Assembly: GCA_945874755.1 (NCBI GenBank) | Contig: CAMCHR010000002.1 | Location: 1 to 64,000 of the forward strand | Direction of reading: 5' to 3' | DNA from: Chitinophaga pinensis | GTDB taxonomy: Bacteria; Bacteroidota; Bacteroidia; Chitinophagales; Chitinophagaceae | Length of the DNA stretch: 64,000 nucleotides | In this document: positions 1 to 10,905 of the stretch, in pieces | Numbering within the stretch: position 1 is the first letter of the stretch | How the letters are laid out: each line of letters opens with the position of its first letter | Notes under the pieces: generated by a model | The model's input: the letters and a program-made list of their open reading frames with translations, nothing else | What the model was told of the DNA's origin: nothing | The model's database searches: none | Made by a program: the position numbers and the translations under genes

Positions 1-63
1 GAGTGTGGAGACCATGATCACAATGAAGGTCTTAACACTATTTACGAATCTCAAAAAAACTAA
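1..63 (+). CDS. C-terminal end of an upstream CDS (partial), probably another amidohydrolase-type protein
   Basis: Open frame from base 1 ending ...GDHDHNEGLNTIYESQKN* at 61-63, 3 nt before the next ATG; product type inferred from context. Confidence 0.5.
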   Translation, partial: ECGDHDHNEGLNTIYESQKN

Positions 64-66
64 ACC

Positions 67-1374
67 ATGCAAAAGAAATATTTAAGCATTTTTGCTCTTG
101 CGTTGTTAGGTTTAACTGCAAGTGCACAAGACAATGTGTATCCAGCTGCTGCACAAAAAGGTGTTACCGTGATTACACATACTACAGTTCATATAGGAAA
201 CGGAACCACCTTGACAGACGCAACTGTTGCGTTTGAAAATGGAAAAATTATTGGCGTAGGCAATGTAGCTATACCGGCTGGTGCCACAGTCATTGACGGA
301 ACAGGTAAACAAGTTTATCCAGGCTTGATTTTACCAAGCTCTGATTTAGGACTAAGAGAAATTAGCTCTGGCGTACGTGGTAGCAATGATCATACAGAAA
401 TTGGTGAAAACAACGCAAACATCAGATCTATCGTGGCATACAATACGGATTCAAAGATTATTGGCGTATTGCGTGAGAACGGTATTTTATTAGCAGGCGT
501 TGCACCAGAAGGTGAGCTGATTGAGGGCCAAGCAAGTGTGGTACAATTGGATGCTTGGAATTATGAAGACGCTGCTTATAAAATGGATAATGGATTGTAT
601 ATCATTATGCCAAGCTTGATGCCACGTCGTGGCGGACGTATGGCTTTTATGCGTCCAGGTGGTCCTGGAGGCGATCCAGTGAAAGCGGCGATGGAAAAGA
701 TAGAAACCATCAAAACATTTTTTACGGATGCTAAAGCCTACTATCAAGAAAAAACACATGCTGCAAACAATTTAAAACTAGAAGCGGTACGTGGCTTGTT
801 TGAAGGCAAGCAAAAATTATTTGTTCGCGCAAATGAAGTAAAGCAAATGTTATTGGCGATGGACCTTGCAACATCTTTTGGATTTAAATTGGTGATTGTC
901 GGTGGCACAGAAGCTTATCAGATTGCAGACCTATTGGCCGAAAATAATGTACCAGTGATCTTAGATCGTCAGCACTCCTTGCCTTCTATGGAAGATGACG
1001 ATGTGGACCAACCTTACAAAACACCAGCCGCTTTACAAAAAGCGGGTGTATTGTTTTGCTTAAATGATACGCACGATCAAAGTCGTTTCCGTAACCTTGC
1101 TTTTAACGCTGGAACAGCTGCTACCTATGGTTTAACTAAAGAACAAGCACTTTCAGCGGTAACCTTAAATCCTGCTAAAATTTTGGGCATCGATGACAAG
1201 GCCGGCACCATTGAAGCGGGAAAAGACGCGAACCTTTTAATTGTGAATGGCGATTTATTAGACATGAAGTCTAGTGTGATTGCCCATGCTTTTATCCAAG
1301 GTCGTAAAGTATCATTAGATAATAAAGGCAAACAATTATACGAACGCTATAAGCATAAGTATCAATTGAAATAA
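67..1374 (+). CDS. Amidohydrolase family protein (imidazolonepropionase-like), secreted
   Basis: Signal peptide MQKKYLSIFALALLGLTASAQ; amidohydrolase C-terminal pattern NAGTAATYGLTKEQALSAVTLNPAKILGIDDKAGTIEAGKDANLLIVNGDLL. Confidence 0.85.
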   Translation: MQKKYLSIFALALLGLTASAQDNVYPAAAQKGVTVITHTTVHIGNGTTLTDATVAFENGKIIGVGNVAIPAGATVIDGTGKQVYPGLILPSSDLGLREISSGVRGSNDHTEIGENNANIRSIVAYNTDSKIIGVLRENGILLAGVAPEGELIEGQASVVQLDAWNYEDAAYKMDNGLYIIMPSLMPRRGGRMAFMRPGGPGGDPVKAAMEKIETIKTFFTDAKAYYQEKTHAANNLKLEAVRGLFEGKQKLFVRANEVKQMLLAMDLATSFGFKLVIVGGTEAYQIADLLAENNVPVILDRQHSLPSMEDDDVDQPYKTPAALQKAGVLFCLNDTHDQSRFRNLAFNAGTAATYGLTKEQALSAVTLNPAKILGIDDKAGTIEAGKDANLLIVNGDLLDMKSSVIAHAFIQGRKVSLDNKGKQLYERYKHKYQLK

Positions 1375-1437
1375 CCTCAAATCCAATCGTTCATAATGCT
1401 CATTTAAATAGCATTGTAAACCTGGAAAAATAAGTTT

Positions 1438-1477
1438 CCTCCCAGCTCGGTAAATCTGAACTGGGAGGATTTTTTTT
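1438..1477 (+). terminator. Rho-independent terminator
   Basis: CCTCCCAG ... CTGGGAGG stem followed by T8. Confidence 0.8.
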
Positions 1478-1492
1478 GGCTAACTTAGCGTC

Positions 1493-4435
1493 ATGTCTAA
1501 AAAACTCTATCTACTAGATGCACTGGCCTTGATTTATAGGGCCTATTATGCACTCATCCGCACCCCAAGAATCACAAGCACCGGCATCAATACCAACGCT
1601 CAATTTGGTTTTACCAATACCTTATTAGAGATTATAAAAAAGGAAAATCCTTCTCATATTGCCGTATGCTTTGATACGCATGCACCCACCGAAAGACATA
1701 CTGACTTTACAGATTATAAAGCCAACAGAGAAGCCGCTCCCGAAGATTTATTAAGTTCATTACCTCATATTAAAGCCATCATTGAAGGGTTTAATATTCC
1801 TGTAGTAGAATGCGATGGGTATGAGGCAGACGACGTAATTGGAACATTGGCCTGGCAGGCTGCAGACTTGGGCTACGAAGTGTATATGGTAACACCCGAT
1901 AAAGACTACGGTCAGTTATTGGTGAAAGAGAATGTGTATATGTGGAAGCCGCCTGCATTTGGAAATGAAAGAGAAATATTAGACGCAGAAAAAATTAAAG
2001 CAAAATGGGATATTGCTCGTGTAGATCAAGTGATAGACATGTTGGGCTTAATGGGTGATGCAGCAGATAATATTCCAGGTATTCCAGGTGTGGGTGAAAA
2101 AACGGCTGCGAAATTATTAAAAGAATATGACACACTTGAAGGCGTGTTAGCGAATGCAGATAAGATTAAAGGCGCGATGGGTGAAAAAGTGAGAGCAGGA
2201 AAAGCATCTGCTATCATGAGTAAAAAATTAGCTACCATCATTACCAATGTGCCAGTTCAGTTTCACGAAGAAGACTATCAATTATCAGAAAAAAATATTC
2301 CTGCCTTAACAGAAATTTTTAATTTACTTGAATTCAAGACCCTTGGCAAACGCATACTGGGTGGTGATTTTGAGGAGAAGACGCGAACAGCGTCTGATGA
2401 AAAAAAGAAAATTGATAACGACGAAGTGCAAACAGATTTATTTGGCAACGAAGTTAAATCTAAAAAGACCATTGTAAAAACAAAAACAATTGTGCTTGAT
2501 TCAGAAGCCGGTACGCAGTCTGTGTTAGAACCTAATGACGAGCCTGGTAATCCGGGTTACGATGACGATGAAGAAGCTGCATCAGACTTGCCAAAATTAA
2601 TTGCCAATAAAAATATTGAGAATACGCCACATGTATACGAAACGATTGTGGGCGATAAAGCGATTGAGGCTTTCATAAAAAAGATTATTACTAAAAAGGA
2701 AATCTGTATCGATACTGAAACAACGGGTATTGACGCCAACAATGTACAGTTGGTTGGATTAAGTTTTTCAAACACGACACATACTGGATACTATTTACCT
2801 GTGGCAAACGATGGCGACGGCACTGATGGGGCAAAACATATTTTAAATCAACTCAAGCCCTTATTTGAAGACGAAACCATTACATGGATTGGACAAAATT
2901 TAAAATATGACTTCCTAGTCTTAAAATGGTATGGGGTACTATTAAAAGGAAAGACTTTTGATACCATGCTGGCGCACTATGTGATTGAGCCAGAAGGCAG
3001 ACGTAGTATGGATATCCTGAGCGAGCAGTTTTTAGGATATGCGCCCGTAGGTATTGAAACCCTAATAGGTAAAAAAGGAAAAAATCAAGGCACGATGCGT
3101 GATGTTCCTTTGGATCAAATCACAGAGTACGCTGCAGAAGATGCGGATATCACTTTTCAATTAAAAGAATGCTTTGAACCCTTATTGACAAAGCGCGAAG
3201 TAAAACGTGTTTTTGAAGAAGTTGAAAATCCTTTAATGCAGGTATTGGTAGATATGGAATTTGAGGGCATTAAAGTAGATGAACAATTTTTGAATGAGTA
3301 TAGCAAGGTATTAGAAGCGGATATTAAAATTAGCGAAGAGCGTGTTTTTGAACAAGCGGGTGTCCGTTTTAATCTTGCATCTCCAAAACAATTAGGGGAA
3401 GTGTTGTTTGATATTTTAAAAATTGATCCAAAAGCAAAGAAAACAAAAACTGGTCAATATGCTACAGGAGAAGATGTGCTAGCTAAGTTAGCAGCAAAAC
3501 ATAAAATTGTAGACGACATTTTAAACTTTAGAGAACTAAGCAAATTAAAATCTACTTATGTGGATGCCTTACCTGCCATCGTCAATTCTAAAACTGGAAG
3601 AATCCATACTAGCTATGCACAAGCAGTTGCTGTGACAGGAAGGTTAAGTAGCACGAATCCAAATTTGCAAAATATACCCATTCGTTCGGAGCGCGGAAGA
3701 GAAGTTCGAAAAGCATTTATTCCAAGAGACCCTGCTCGTATTTTAGTGAGTGCAGATTATTCTCAAATTGAATTAAGGGTGGTTGCTGCCATTAGCGGTG
3801 ATCCAAATATGTGCGACGCTTTTAAACAAGGGAAAGACATCCACACGGCAACAGCTGCAAAAGTTTATGGGATAGCAGAATCCGAAGTGACTAAAGAACA
3901 ACGCTATAAAGCAAAGAGTGTCAACTTTGGTATTATCTACGGACAGGGCGCATTTGGTTTAGCCGAAAACCTAGGTATTTCAAGAACAGAAGCAAAAGAG
4001 ATCATTGATAATTATAAAAAAGAATTTCCAAATATTCAATTGTACATGGACCAGCAAATCAATAAGGCGAAAGAACAAGGCTTTGTTGAAACCTTAATGG
4101 GACGAAAACGTTGGTTAAGAGATATCAATTCTTCTAATTTTACAGTGCGTGGATTTGCAGAGCGCAACGCCATCAACTCCCCTATTCAAGGTTCTGCGGC
4201 AGATATGATTAAGCTAGCCATGATCAAGATCCATCATGAAATGAAAAAGCAACACTGGGAATCTAAAATGATTTTACAAGTACACGACGAATTGGTATTT
4301 GATGCAGTGGAATCCGAATTACCTGCACTAAAAGAATTGATTTTAGCTTGTATGACGACCGCAATGGAATTACCAAACGGCGTTCCGGTAGAAGCCGAAA
4401 TTGGTCAAGGAAAAAATTGGTTAGAAGCGCATTAG
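1493..4435 (+). CDS. polA: DNA polymerase I with 5'-3' exo, 3'-5' exo and polymerase domains
   Basis: DGYEADDVIGTLA, IPGVGEKTAAKLL, ICIDTETTG (exo I), SADYSQIELRV, NFGIIYGQGAFGLA, LQVHDELVFD motifs. Confidence 0.97.
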   Translation: MSKKLYLLDALALIYRAYYALIRTPRITSTGINTNAQFGFTNTLLEIIKKENPSHIAVCFDTHAPTERHTDFTDYKANREAAPEDLLSSLPHIKAIIEGFNIPVVECDGYEADDVIGTLAWQAADLGYEVYMVTPDKDYGQLLVKENVYMWKPPAFGNEREILDAEKIKAKWDIARVDQVIDMLGLMGDAADNIPGIPGVGEKTAAKLLKEYDTLEGVLANADKIKGAMGEKVRAGKASAIMSKKLATIITNVPVQFHEEDYQLSEKNIPALTEIFNLLEFKTLGKRILGGDFEEKTRTASDEKKKIDNDEVQTDLFGNEVKSKKTIVKTKTIVLDSEAGTQSVLEPNDEPGNPGYDDDEEAASDLPKLIANKNIENTPHVYETIVGDKAIEAFIKKIITKKEICIDTETTGIDANNVQLVGLSFSNTTHTGYYLPVANDGDGTDGAKHILNQLKPLFEDETITWIGQNLKYDFLVLKWYGVLLKGKTFDTMLAHYVIEPEGRRSMDILSEQFLGYAPVGIETLIGKKGKNQGTMRDVPLDQITEYAAEDADITFQLKECFEPLLTKREVKRVFEEVENPLMQVLVDMEFEGIKVDEQFLNEYSKVLEADIKISEERVFEQAGVRFNLASPKQLGEVLFDILKIDPKAKKTKTGQYATGEDVLAKLAAKHKIVDDILNFRELSKLKSTYVDALPAIVNSKTGRIHTSYAQAVAVTGRLSSTNPNLQNIPIRSERGREVRKAFIPRDPARILVSADYSQIELRVVAAISGDPNMCDAFKQGKDIHTATAAKVYGIAESEVTKEQRYKAKSVNFGIIYGQGAFGLAENLGISRTEAKEIIDNYKKEFPNIQLYMDQQINKAKEQGFVETLMGRKRWLRDINSSNFTVRGFAERNAINSPIQGSAADMIKLAMIKIHHEMKKQHWESKMILQVHDELVFDAVESELPALKELILACMTTAMELPNGVPVEAEIGQGKNWLEAH

Positions 4436-4481
4436 GTAATCGCTTCTTTTCCATAGTAATATTTAGATGAAAAAGATTTCG

Positions 4482-4515
4482 TAAAAAAATCGGCAGCCTC
4501 GTTTATGGGCTGCCG
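4482..4515 (-). terminator. Intrinsic terminator downstream of rho (minus strand)
   Basis: CGGCAGCC/GGCTGCCG stem; T-run on the minus strand (plus AAAAAAAT at 4483-4490). Confidence 0.6.
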
Positions 4516-4541
4516 AAAAATCATAAGAGTATAAATAAAAT

Positions 4542-4571
4542 AGCCCTTACATTTTATGAAGGGCTTTTTTA
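4542..4571. terminator. Bidirectional terminator between convergent polA and rho
   Basis: AGCCCTT...AAGGGCT stem with T-run and flanking A-run. Confidence 0.65.
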
Positions 4572-4577
4572 TAAAAC

Positions 4578-6104
4578 CTAACGATTCATGCTGGCCAAAA
4601 ACTCTTCGTTGTCTAAGGTCCCGCGCATGCGTTTTAATAATTCGTTCATTGCTTCGTCGATGTTCATATCGTTCAAGAATAAGCGAAGGATATTCATTCT
4701 TTGTAATACATCTTTATCTAATAACAAATCATCACGACGCGTACTTGATCCTGTTAAATCAATCGCAGGGAAGATACGCTTGTTTGCCAAACGACGATCT
4801 AATACCAATTCCATATTACCAGTTCCTTTGAATTCTTCAAAGATCACTTCATCCATTTTAGAACCAGTATCTACAAGCGCAGTTGCAATGATGGTCAATG
4901 ATCCGCCGTTTTCAATTTTACGCGCAGCACCAAAAAATTGTTTTGGTTTTTGCATTGCGTTGGCTTCCACACCACCTGATAATACTTTACCAGAGCTTGG
5001 TGCTACTGTATTATGTGCACGTGCTAAACGTGTAATTGAATCTAATAATATGACTACATCATGTCCACATTCTACTAAACGCTTTGCTTTTTGTAAAGCC
5101 ATGGTAGAAACTTTAACGTGTTTTTCTGCAGGCTCATCAAATGTAGATGCAATCACTTCTGCTTTTACAGAACGCTCTACATCGGTTACTTCCTCTGGAC
5201 GCTCATCTACCAAGACCACCATCAAATAACATTCTGGGTGATTGGCTGCAATCGCATTGGCAATCTCTTTCAACAACATGGTCTTACCTACTTTTGGTTG
5301 TGCAACCAGTAATCCACGTTGACCCTTACCAATAGGTGTAAATAAATCCATGATACGCGTACTATAATTATTAGCCGTGGTATATAAATTTAATTTCTGG
5401 AACGGGAACAAAGGTGTTAAATAATCAAAAGGAATACGATCACGAATTTCATCTGGTTTTTTACCATTGACAAAATCCACTTTCGTTAATGCAAAATACT
5501 TCTCCCCTTCTTTTGGAGGACGCACTGTTCCTTGAACTGTGTCTCCTGTTTTTAAACCAAATAATTTTATTTGTGAAGGAGAAACATATACGTCATCAGG
5601 AGAAGACAAATAATTATAATCAGAACTTCTTAAAAAGCCATATCCATCTGGCATCATTTCTAAGACACCTTCTGAAGCAATGGCGCCGTCGAATTCAACA
5701 TTGAATACGGGTTCTTTTTTAGGTTGATGTCTATTTTGGTGTGGGTGTTGTCCTTGACCTGGGCCTCTTTGTCCACGGGGATCGCCACCTTGTGCAAATT
5801 GATTGGATTGACCAGCTTCTGTGTCTTGACCTGTTTGATCGCCCTGAGCGGCAGATGCTGCTTCAGGATTTTCTGCTGGTGCAGGCGCTTGGCTTGCAGC
5901 AGATTCGTCTCCAAATAAAGCAGCTGCAATTTTAGAAGCCTTATCGTCCTCGGTAGGGTCTTTCTCCACTTTTACCGGAGCGGCTGTTTTTTTTGCAATA
6001 GGTTTGCGTAGGGGTTTAGATGCGGATGCATCTGCTTTAGCTGTTGGAGTAGGCGCAGCGGCGGGCTTGCGTCGGCTCTTTGGTTTGTCGTCTTTTTCTT
6101 GCAC
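4578..6104 (-). CDS. rho: Transcription termination factor Rho with long disordered N-terminal region
   Basis: [111 protein letters not shown] start at 6104. Confidence 0.95.
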   Translation of the reverse strand: MQEKDDKPKSRRKPAAAPTPTAKADASASKPLRKPIAKKTAAPVKVEKDPTEDDKASKIAAALFGDESAASQAPAPAENPEAASAAQGDQTGQDTEAGQSNQFAQGGDPRGQRGPGQGQHPHQNRHQPKKEPVFNVEFDGAIASEGVLEMMPDGYGFLRSSDYNYLSSPDDVYVSPSQIKLFGLKTGDTVQGTVRPPKEGEKYFALTKVDFVNGKKPDEIRDRIPFDYLTPLFPFQKLNLYTTANNYSTRIMDLFTPIGKGQRGLLVAQPKVGKTMLLKEIANAIAANHPECYLMVVLVDERPEEVTDVERSVKAEVIASTFDEPAEKHVKVSTMALQKAKRLVECGHDVVILLDSITRLARAHNTVAPSSGKVLSGGVEANAMQKPKQFFGAARKIENGGSLTIIATALVDTGSKMDEVIFEEFKGTGNMELVLDRRLANKRIFPAIDLTGSSTRRDDLLLDKDVLQRMNILRLFLNDMNIDEAMNELLKRMRGTLDNEEFLASMNR

Positions 6105-6282
6105 TGTAAATGAAGGGTTTATTTAAATCGAATCGAAATCGTGGGATGGTTGAAAAAATCTAGTTGAATTTGGTCAAGATTTGACCGGTAATGAAAGCAG
6201 CTCGAAAAAAGCATCTGAGCGTTTCGCTCGTTTCTACCACAAAGTAAAGCAGTTTTGCATAAAAAAACAATTTTTTATGGGT

Positions 6283-6290
6283 TATCTTTG
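6283..6290 (+). promoter_or_regulatory. Bacteroidota-type -7 promoter element upstream of asnS
   Basis: TATCTTTG matches TAnnTTTG, 18 nt before the likely ATG at 6309. Confidence 0.5.
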
Positions 6291-6308
6291 AACCTCGAAA
6301 TAACTAAT

Positions 6309-7769
6309 ATGTTCAACCAAAGAGTCAAAATCAAGCAATTGTTAAGCGGAACCGATGCTAATTCAGCTGTCGGGGCCGAAGTAGTCGTTATGGGATGGGT
6401 GCGCACCTTCCGAAACAACCAGTTTATCGCATTGAACGACGGTAGTACCAATAACAATGTGCAGGTAGTGGCTAGTTTGGGAGCATTTGATGAAGCTTTA
6501 TTAAAACGCATCACCACGGGCGCTTCTTTAAAAGTAAAAGGTGTGGTAGTAGAAAGCCAAGGAAAAGGTCAAACAGTGGAGGTAAAAGCAACAACGATTG
6601 AAATACTAGGAGATAGTGATGCAGAAAAATATCCTTTACAACCCAAAAAACACTCATTAGAATTTTTAAGAGAAAAAGCACATTTACGTTTTAGAACCAA
6701 TACGTTCGGATCCGTATTTCGCATTCGTCATGCCTTGGCATTTGCGGTACACCAGTTTTTTAATGATCGCGGATTTTTATATTTAAACACCCCCATCATT
6801 ACTTCAAGTGATGCCGAAGGTGCTGGTGAAATGTTTCGTGTGACCACACTTCCAATGGAAGGTGCTCCAAAAAACGAAGCAGGCGAAATTGATTTTACCG
6901 AAGACTTTTTTGGTAAGAGCACAAACTTAACTGTGAGTGGTCAACTTGAAGGAGAACTAGGTGCCATGGCGTTTTCAGACATTTACACTTTCGGTCCAAC
7001 CTTCCGTGCTGAGAACTCTAACACGACAAGACATTTGGCAGAGTTTTGGATGATCGAACCAGAAGTGGCATTCAATGACCTCGAAGACAATATGAATTTA
7101 GCAGAAGATTTCATGAAGCATTTAATTGCTTATGTGATGGAACACAATGCAGATGATTTAGCATTTTTAGATACACGTTTAGCAGAAGAAGAAAAACAAT
7201 TGCCTACAGAAAAAAGATCTGGCTTGGGATTAATTGAAAAATTAAAATTAGTGGTAGAAAATAGTTTTGAAAGAATTACCTATACCGAGGCCATTGATAT
7301 TCTATTAAATAGCAATCACTATAAGAAAAAGAAATTTACCTACGATGTAAAATGGGGTATTGACTTACAAAGTGAGCACGAAAGGTTCTTGGTAGAGCAA
7401 CATTTTAAAAAGCCAGTGATTGTTACGGGATATCCAGCGGCAATCAAAGCATTTTATATGCGTATGAATGATGGATGCGAACCAGGCAAAGAGACAGTGG
7501 CAGCCATGGATATTTTAGCACCAGGTATTGGAGAGATTGTGGGTGGATCACAAAGAGAAGAGCGTTTGGAGAAACTAGAAGCCAGAATGAACGATATGCA
7601 TATTCCTTTAGCCGAGATGAGCTATTACTTAGATACAAGACGTTTTGGTACGGTGCCACACGCTGGATTTGGATTAGGATTTGAGCGTATGGTGCAGTTT
7701 GTTACAGGCATGACCAATATTAGAGATGTCATTCCTTTTGCAAGAACACCAAAAAACTGCGAATATTAA
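6309..7769 (+). CDS. asnS: Asparagine--tRNA ligase
   Basis: Class II aa[86 protein letters not shown] track start at 6255 is probably too far upstream. Confidence 0.95.
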   Translation: MFNQRVKIKQLLSGTDANSAVGAEVVVMGWVRTFRNNQFIALNDGSTNNNVQVVASLGAFDEALLKRITTGASLKVKGVVVESQGKGQTVEVKATTIEILGDSDAEKYPLQPKKHSLEFLREKAHLRFRTNTFGSVFRIRHALAFAVHQFFNDRGFLYLNTPIITSSDAEGAGEMFRVTTLPMEGAPKNEAGEIDFTEDFFGKSTNLTVSGQLEGELGAMAFSDIYTFGPTFRAENSNTTRHLAEFWMIEPEVAFNDLEDNMNLAEDFMKHLIAYVMEHNADDLAFLDTRLAEEEKQLPTEKRSGLGLIEKLKLVVENSFERITYTEAIDILLNSNHYKKKKFTYDVKWGIDLQSEHERFLVEQHFKKPVIVTGYPAAIKAFYMRMNDGCEPGKETVAAMDILAPGIGEIVGGSQREERLEKLEARMNDMHIPLAEMSYYLDTRRFGTVPHAGFGLGFERMVQFVTGMTNIRDVIPFARTPKNCEY

Positions 7770-7848
7770 AAAATTTGGAAGAGCATTATCAAGCTCTTTT
7801 ATTAAATGCATCATTCAAAAGTGCAGGGGTTAAATTCAAAAAGTTTGT

Positions 7849-8733
7849 ATGGGAATTATTTATGTTTTAATTGGTGCGCTTTGTTTTGCAATTAGTAATG
7901 CGTATTGGAAAAAAGTAACAACGACGATTCCGTATCAAATTGGTATGTTTTATCGGGGTATTTTTGCTACTATTATTTTTTCTATTTTATATTTTGGATT
8001 TCGCCAAGCCGATTTTTTCAAATACTGGGTGGTGCGTGATATTGTATTAGACAAGGAATTTATTTTATCGATTGCACTGAGTGTATTTAATATTTTTGGA
8101 CTTGTATTTTTTTTACAAGGCATTCAAAAAGCGCCTGTAAGTGTTGTGGTGCCTGTGTCTTCACTTAAAGTATTTACAATTATTACAGCCGTATTTATCA
8201 TGGGTGAAGTCTGGTATAATAATTATTTGATTGCTTTTATATTAAGTACTGTTGGTTTATTTTTATTGTATTTTAAAAGAGCCGAAGTACAAGAAGCTAA
8301 TACATTTAAAAAAGGTATTTTATATGGGGTTGCTTCAAGTTTTTTCTGGGGCAGCTCTTTTGCGTTGTATAAATTTCCGATTGCATGGTGGGGTCCACTT
8401 GGTTTTAGTTTGATCATTGAATCCGTGGCCATGTTATTTGGCTTGGTCTTAGTGATTAAAGACGGACTACTCAATCGGTTAACTACTTATTTAAAACTGA
8501 TTCATATAAGGGCGTACTTGATTTTAGGCGCCTTGCTTGTCATTGGAGGATTGGCTATTAATATGAGCTATGGCTATCTGCCAGTGGTGGTAATCAATAT
8601 TTTAATTATTGGCAGTCAAATCATCTCTGTATTGATTGGTTATTTTATCTATAAAGAGCGTTTGAGCATCCAACAATGGATTGGTCTAGCTTTAATTATT
8701 GCAAGCTTTTTTGTAGTGGCAGTGGTTGCGTAG
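7849..8733 (+). CDS. DMT/EamA-type transporter, about 10 TM
   Basis: Repeated hydrophobic segments, PVSVVVPVSSLKVFTIITAVFIMGE, terminal GLALIIASFFVVAVV. Confidence 0.75.
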   Translation: MGIIYVLIGALCFAISNAYWKKVTTTIPYQIGMFYRGIFATIIFSILYFGFRQADFFKYWVVRDIVLDKEFILSIALSVFNIFGLVFFLQGIQKAPVSVVVPVSSLKVFTIITAVFIMGEVWYNNYLIAFILSTVGLFLLYFKRAEVQEANTFKKGILYGVASSFFWGSSFALYKFPIAWWGPLGFSLIIESVAMLFGLVLVIKDGLLNRLTTYLKLIHIRAYLILGALLVIGGLAINMSYGYLPVVVINILIIGSQIISVLIGYFIYKERLSIQQWIGLALIIASFFVVAVVA

Positions 8734-8850
8734 CCTTCTCGTTTTCCATTGATTTTCAATAAACAAGGCTTATTTTTTGCTATTTAAACGTGGTCTGCTT
8801 ATATTTGCTCCCCGAACAAAGCAATTTGTTTGGATGGATGTAAATCCGAT

Positions 8851-8923
8851 GGCGCTGTAGCTCAGTTGGTAGAGCAAAGGACTGAAAATCCTTGTGTCCC
8901 CGGTTCGAGCCCGGGTGGTGCCA
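8851..8923 (+). tRNA. tRNA-Phe (anticodon GAA)
   Basis: Cloverleaf GGCGCTG-TA-GCTC..GAGC-AAGGA-CTGAAAA-TCCTT-..CCCGG-TTCGAGC-CCGGG-TGGTGCC-A; CCA not encoded. Confidence 0.95.
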
Positions 8924-8935
8924 CAATTATACATC

Positions 8936-8965
8936 AGCCCTCAACGAAAGTTGGGGGCTTTTTTA
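8936..8965 (+). terminator. Intrinsic terminator after tRNA-Phe
   Basis: AGCCCTCAAC-gaaa-GTTGGGGGCT then T-run. Confidence 0.8.
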
Positions 8966-9184
8966 TTTGATTTGAATTTTTTTCCGCTGCACTGTATGTG
9001 CCGAAAAAAGACCTAATGCGCCACCAACAATATTAGAAGGAGGATTAGATGGGGTGGTTCCTCCACCTGGACCTGCACCCCTTATTTGACGCAGGGCATT
9101 GTAATATAAATAAGTTGAACTTGATATACATTGCATTTCCACTGAAACAATATCATCCAGGAATATAACTTTTAATTCCTCCAT
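8963..9184 (-). CDS. Possible small protein with Gly/Pro-rich tail (73 aa)
   Basis: ORF MEELKVIFLDDIVSVEMQCISSSTYLYYNALRQIRGAGPGGGTTPSNPPSNIVGGALGLF... in an otherwise empty gap; no clear promoter. Confidence 0.3.
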   Translation of the reverse strand: MEELKVIFLDDIVSVEMQCISSSTYLYYNALRQIRGAGPGGGTTPSNPPSNIVGGALGLFSAHTVQRKKIQIK

Positions 9185-9227
9185 GGAATTGAAGGGTAGT
9201 TCTAATCATTTTGAATTTGTTACAAAC

Positions 9228-9261
9228 AAAAAAGCCCTCAATATTTATTGAGGGCTTTTTT
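9228..9261. terminator. Bidirectional intrinsic terminator
   Basis: AAGCCCTCAATA-TT-TATTGAGGGCTT with A-run and T-run. Confidence 0.75.
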
Positions 9262-9275
9262 ATAATTAATTGTAA

Positions 9276-9509
9276 TTATTGCTTTGATCTTCTTCTAGCT
9301 TCTTCGGCATCTTTGTAGATTCTGATCCAAGTTAATGAGATATCAATGATGGCCAATAAAGGGCCTAGTATAATTACCATCACCACTTCTAAGCCTGGTG
9401 AATAACCAATCACACCATCTAGAGATATGTTTTTAGAGCGCTTAAAGAGCTTGTACACACAGTAAATGGCCGATACGACCCAGATACCAAAAAGAATATT
9501 TCTGTCCAT
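9276..9509 (-). CDS. Small two-TM membrane protein of unknown function
   Basis: 77 aa, two hydrophobic segments; followed by a terminator. Confidence 0.6.
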   Translation of the reverse strand: MDRNILFGIWVVSAIYCVYKLFKRSKNISLDGVIGYSPGLEVVMVIILGPLLAIIDISLTWIRIYKDAEEARRRSKQ

Positions 9510-9571
9510 AATTTTATTTTAGTGAATATAATATATTTTGTTTTATTTGCAATATATCAATGAGGTCTATC

Positions 9572-10864
9572 ATGAAAAAAAGTCTATTTTATTGCAGCTT
9601 ACTGCTTTTAGTAAAAGCCAATTCTATCCATGGGCAGTTGCCAGTCCCTTTCAATGCCATTTTACCAACCATTCAAGATAGCGTTGCTAAAAAAGTACTA
9701 GCAAGTCCCAATGCATTCAGACTTCAGATTGTTTATACACAAATTGATAGAGATCAAAATGGCATACCCCATTTTACAAACCATGCATTGTATGCGGATG
9801 CAGAAAATTATTTTAATCCAGCTTCGATGGTAAAAATGCCCCTTGCATTTTTGGCAATAGAAAAATTATATGAACTGAACCATCCTGGTGTTAACAAATA
9901 CACCAGGATGCAATTTGATAGCAATTATCAAAGACAAGTGGCCATGTATGCCGATTCAAGTGCACAAAACAAAAAACCATCTATTGCACATTTTATCAAG
10001 CGCGCATTTTTAATATCCGAGAACGATCCCTACAACCGATTGTATCAATTTGTGGGTCAGGGTCCAACCAATCAAAAACTAATTGCAAAAGGGTATACCA
10101 GTACAAAAATCACCAGACAGTTTATGGGTTATACAGAAGATCAAAATAGACATACCAATGGAATCAATTTTATGGATGAAAAAGGGTTGCCTATTTTAAA
10201 GCTTGACCCTCAATACAATAAAGACAGCTTTCAATTTGGAGCGCCTACTTTAATTGGTGATGCGCATTGGAATAGTAAGGACGAAGTAGTGAATGCGCCT
10301 TTTGATTTTACACGCCATAATAATATTTCATTAGTTGATATGCAAAAAATGTTGCAGGCAGTTTTGTTTCCAGCCTCGGTCCCAAAACAAAATAGATTCA
10401 ATATGAGCGAAGCGGACAGGTTATTTTTATTACAATACCTATCACAGTATCCATCGGAAACAGACTATCCAAAATATGACAGCACACATTTTTATGATAG
10501 CTATGTGAAATTCTTTTTTCAAGACAGCTCCCATTCCATGCCAAAGCATATCAGGGTTTTTAATAAAGTAGGATGGGCTTATGGATTCTTAACAGATGTG
10601 TCTTATGTGTTGGATACTAAAAACAATATTGACTATATGCTCTCCGCTACCATTTATGTGAATAGTGATGGTGTGGTAAACGATTCAAAATATGACGAGG
10701 AAACTGTAGGCTTCCCTTTTTTAAATCAAATTGGCACTGCTTTTTATGAATATGAATTGAAACGTCCAAGACAATATCAACCGAAATTGATCAATCAAGT
10801 GAAGCAATACGAAAAACGCAACCCAAAAGATACTAGGCCTAGCATTTTAAATGCCGACAACTAA
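9572..10864 (+). CDS. Secreted serine hydrolase, class A beta-lactamase-like
   Basis: Signal peptide; SMVK (SxxK), SEND (SDN-like), KVGWAYG (KTG-like) in the expected order; likely start at 9572. Confidence 0.75.
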   Translation: MKKSLFYCSLLLLVKANSIHGQLPVPFNAILPTIQDSVAKKVLASPNAFRLQIVYTQIDRDQNGIPHFTNHALYADAENYFNPASMVKMPLAFLAIEKLYELNHPGVNKYTRMQFDSNYQRQVAMYADSSAQNKKPSIAHFIKRAFLISENDPYNRLYQFVGQGPTNQKLIAKGYTSTKITRQFMGYTEDQNRHTNGINFMDEKGLPILKLDPQYNKDSFQFGAPTLIGDAHWNSKDEVVNAPFDFTRHNNISLVDMQKMLQAVLFPASVPKQNRFNMSEADRLFLLQYLSQYPSETDYPKYDSTHFYDSYVKFFFQDSSHSMPKHIRVFNKVGWAYGFLTDVSYVLDTKNNIDYMLSATIYVNSDGVVNDSKYDEETVGFPFLNQIGTAFYEYELKRPRQYQPKLINQVKQYEKRNPKDTRPSILNADN

Positions 10865-10905
10865 GCCTCTTGGATTGCGTCTTTATTATAAAGTTCCAAT
10901 AGGTT

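Noticed and set aside
4588-5229. 213-aa plus-strand ORF antisense to rho
   Set aside because: Lies entirely within the strongly conserved Rho coding region on the opposite strand; the translation has no recognisable motif and reflects codon bias.
5660-5929. Short ORFs on both strands in the rho N-terminal region
   Set aside because: By-products of the low-complexity Gln/Gly/Pro-coding stretch of Rho.
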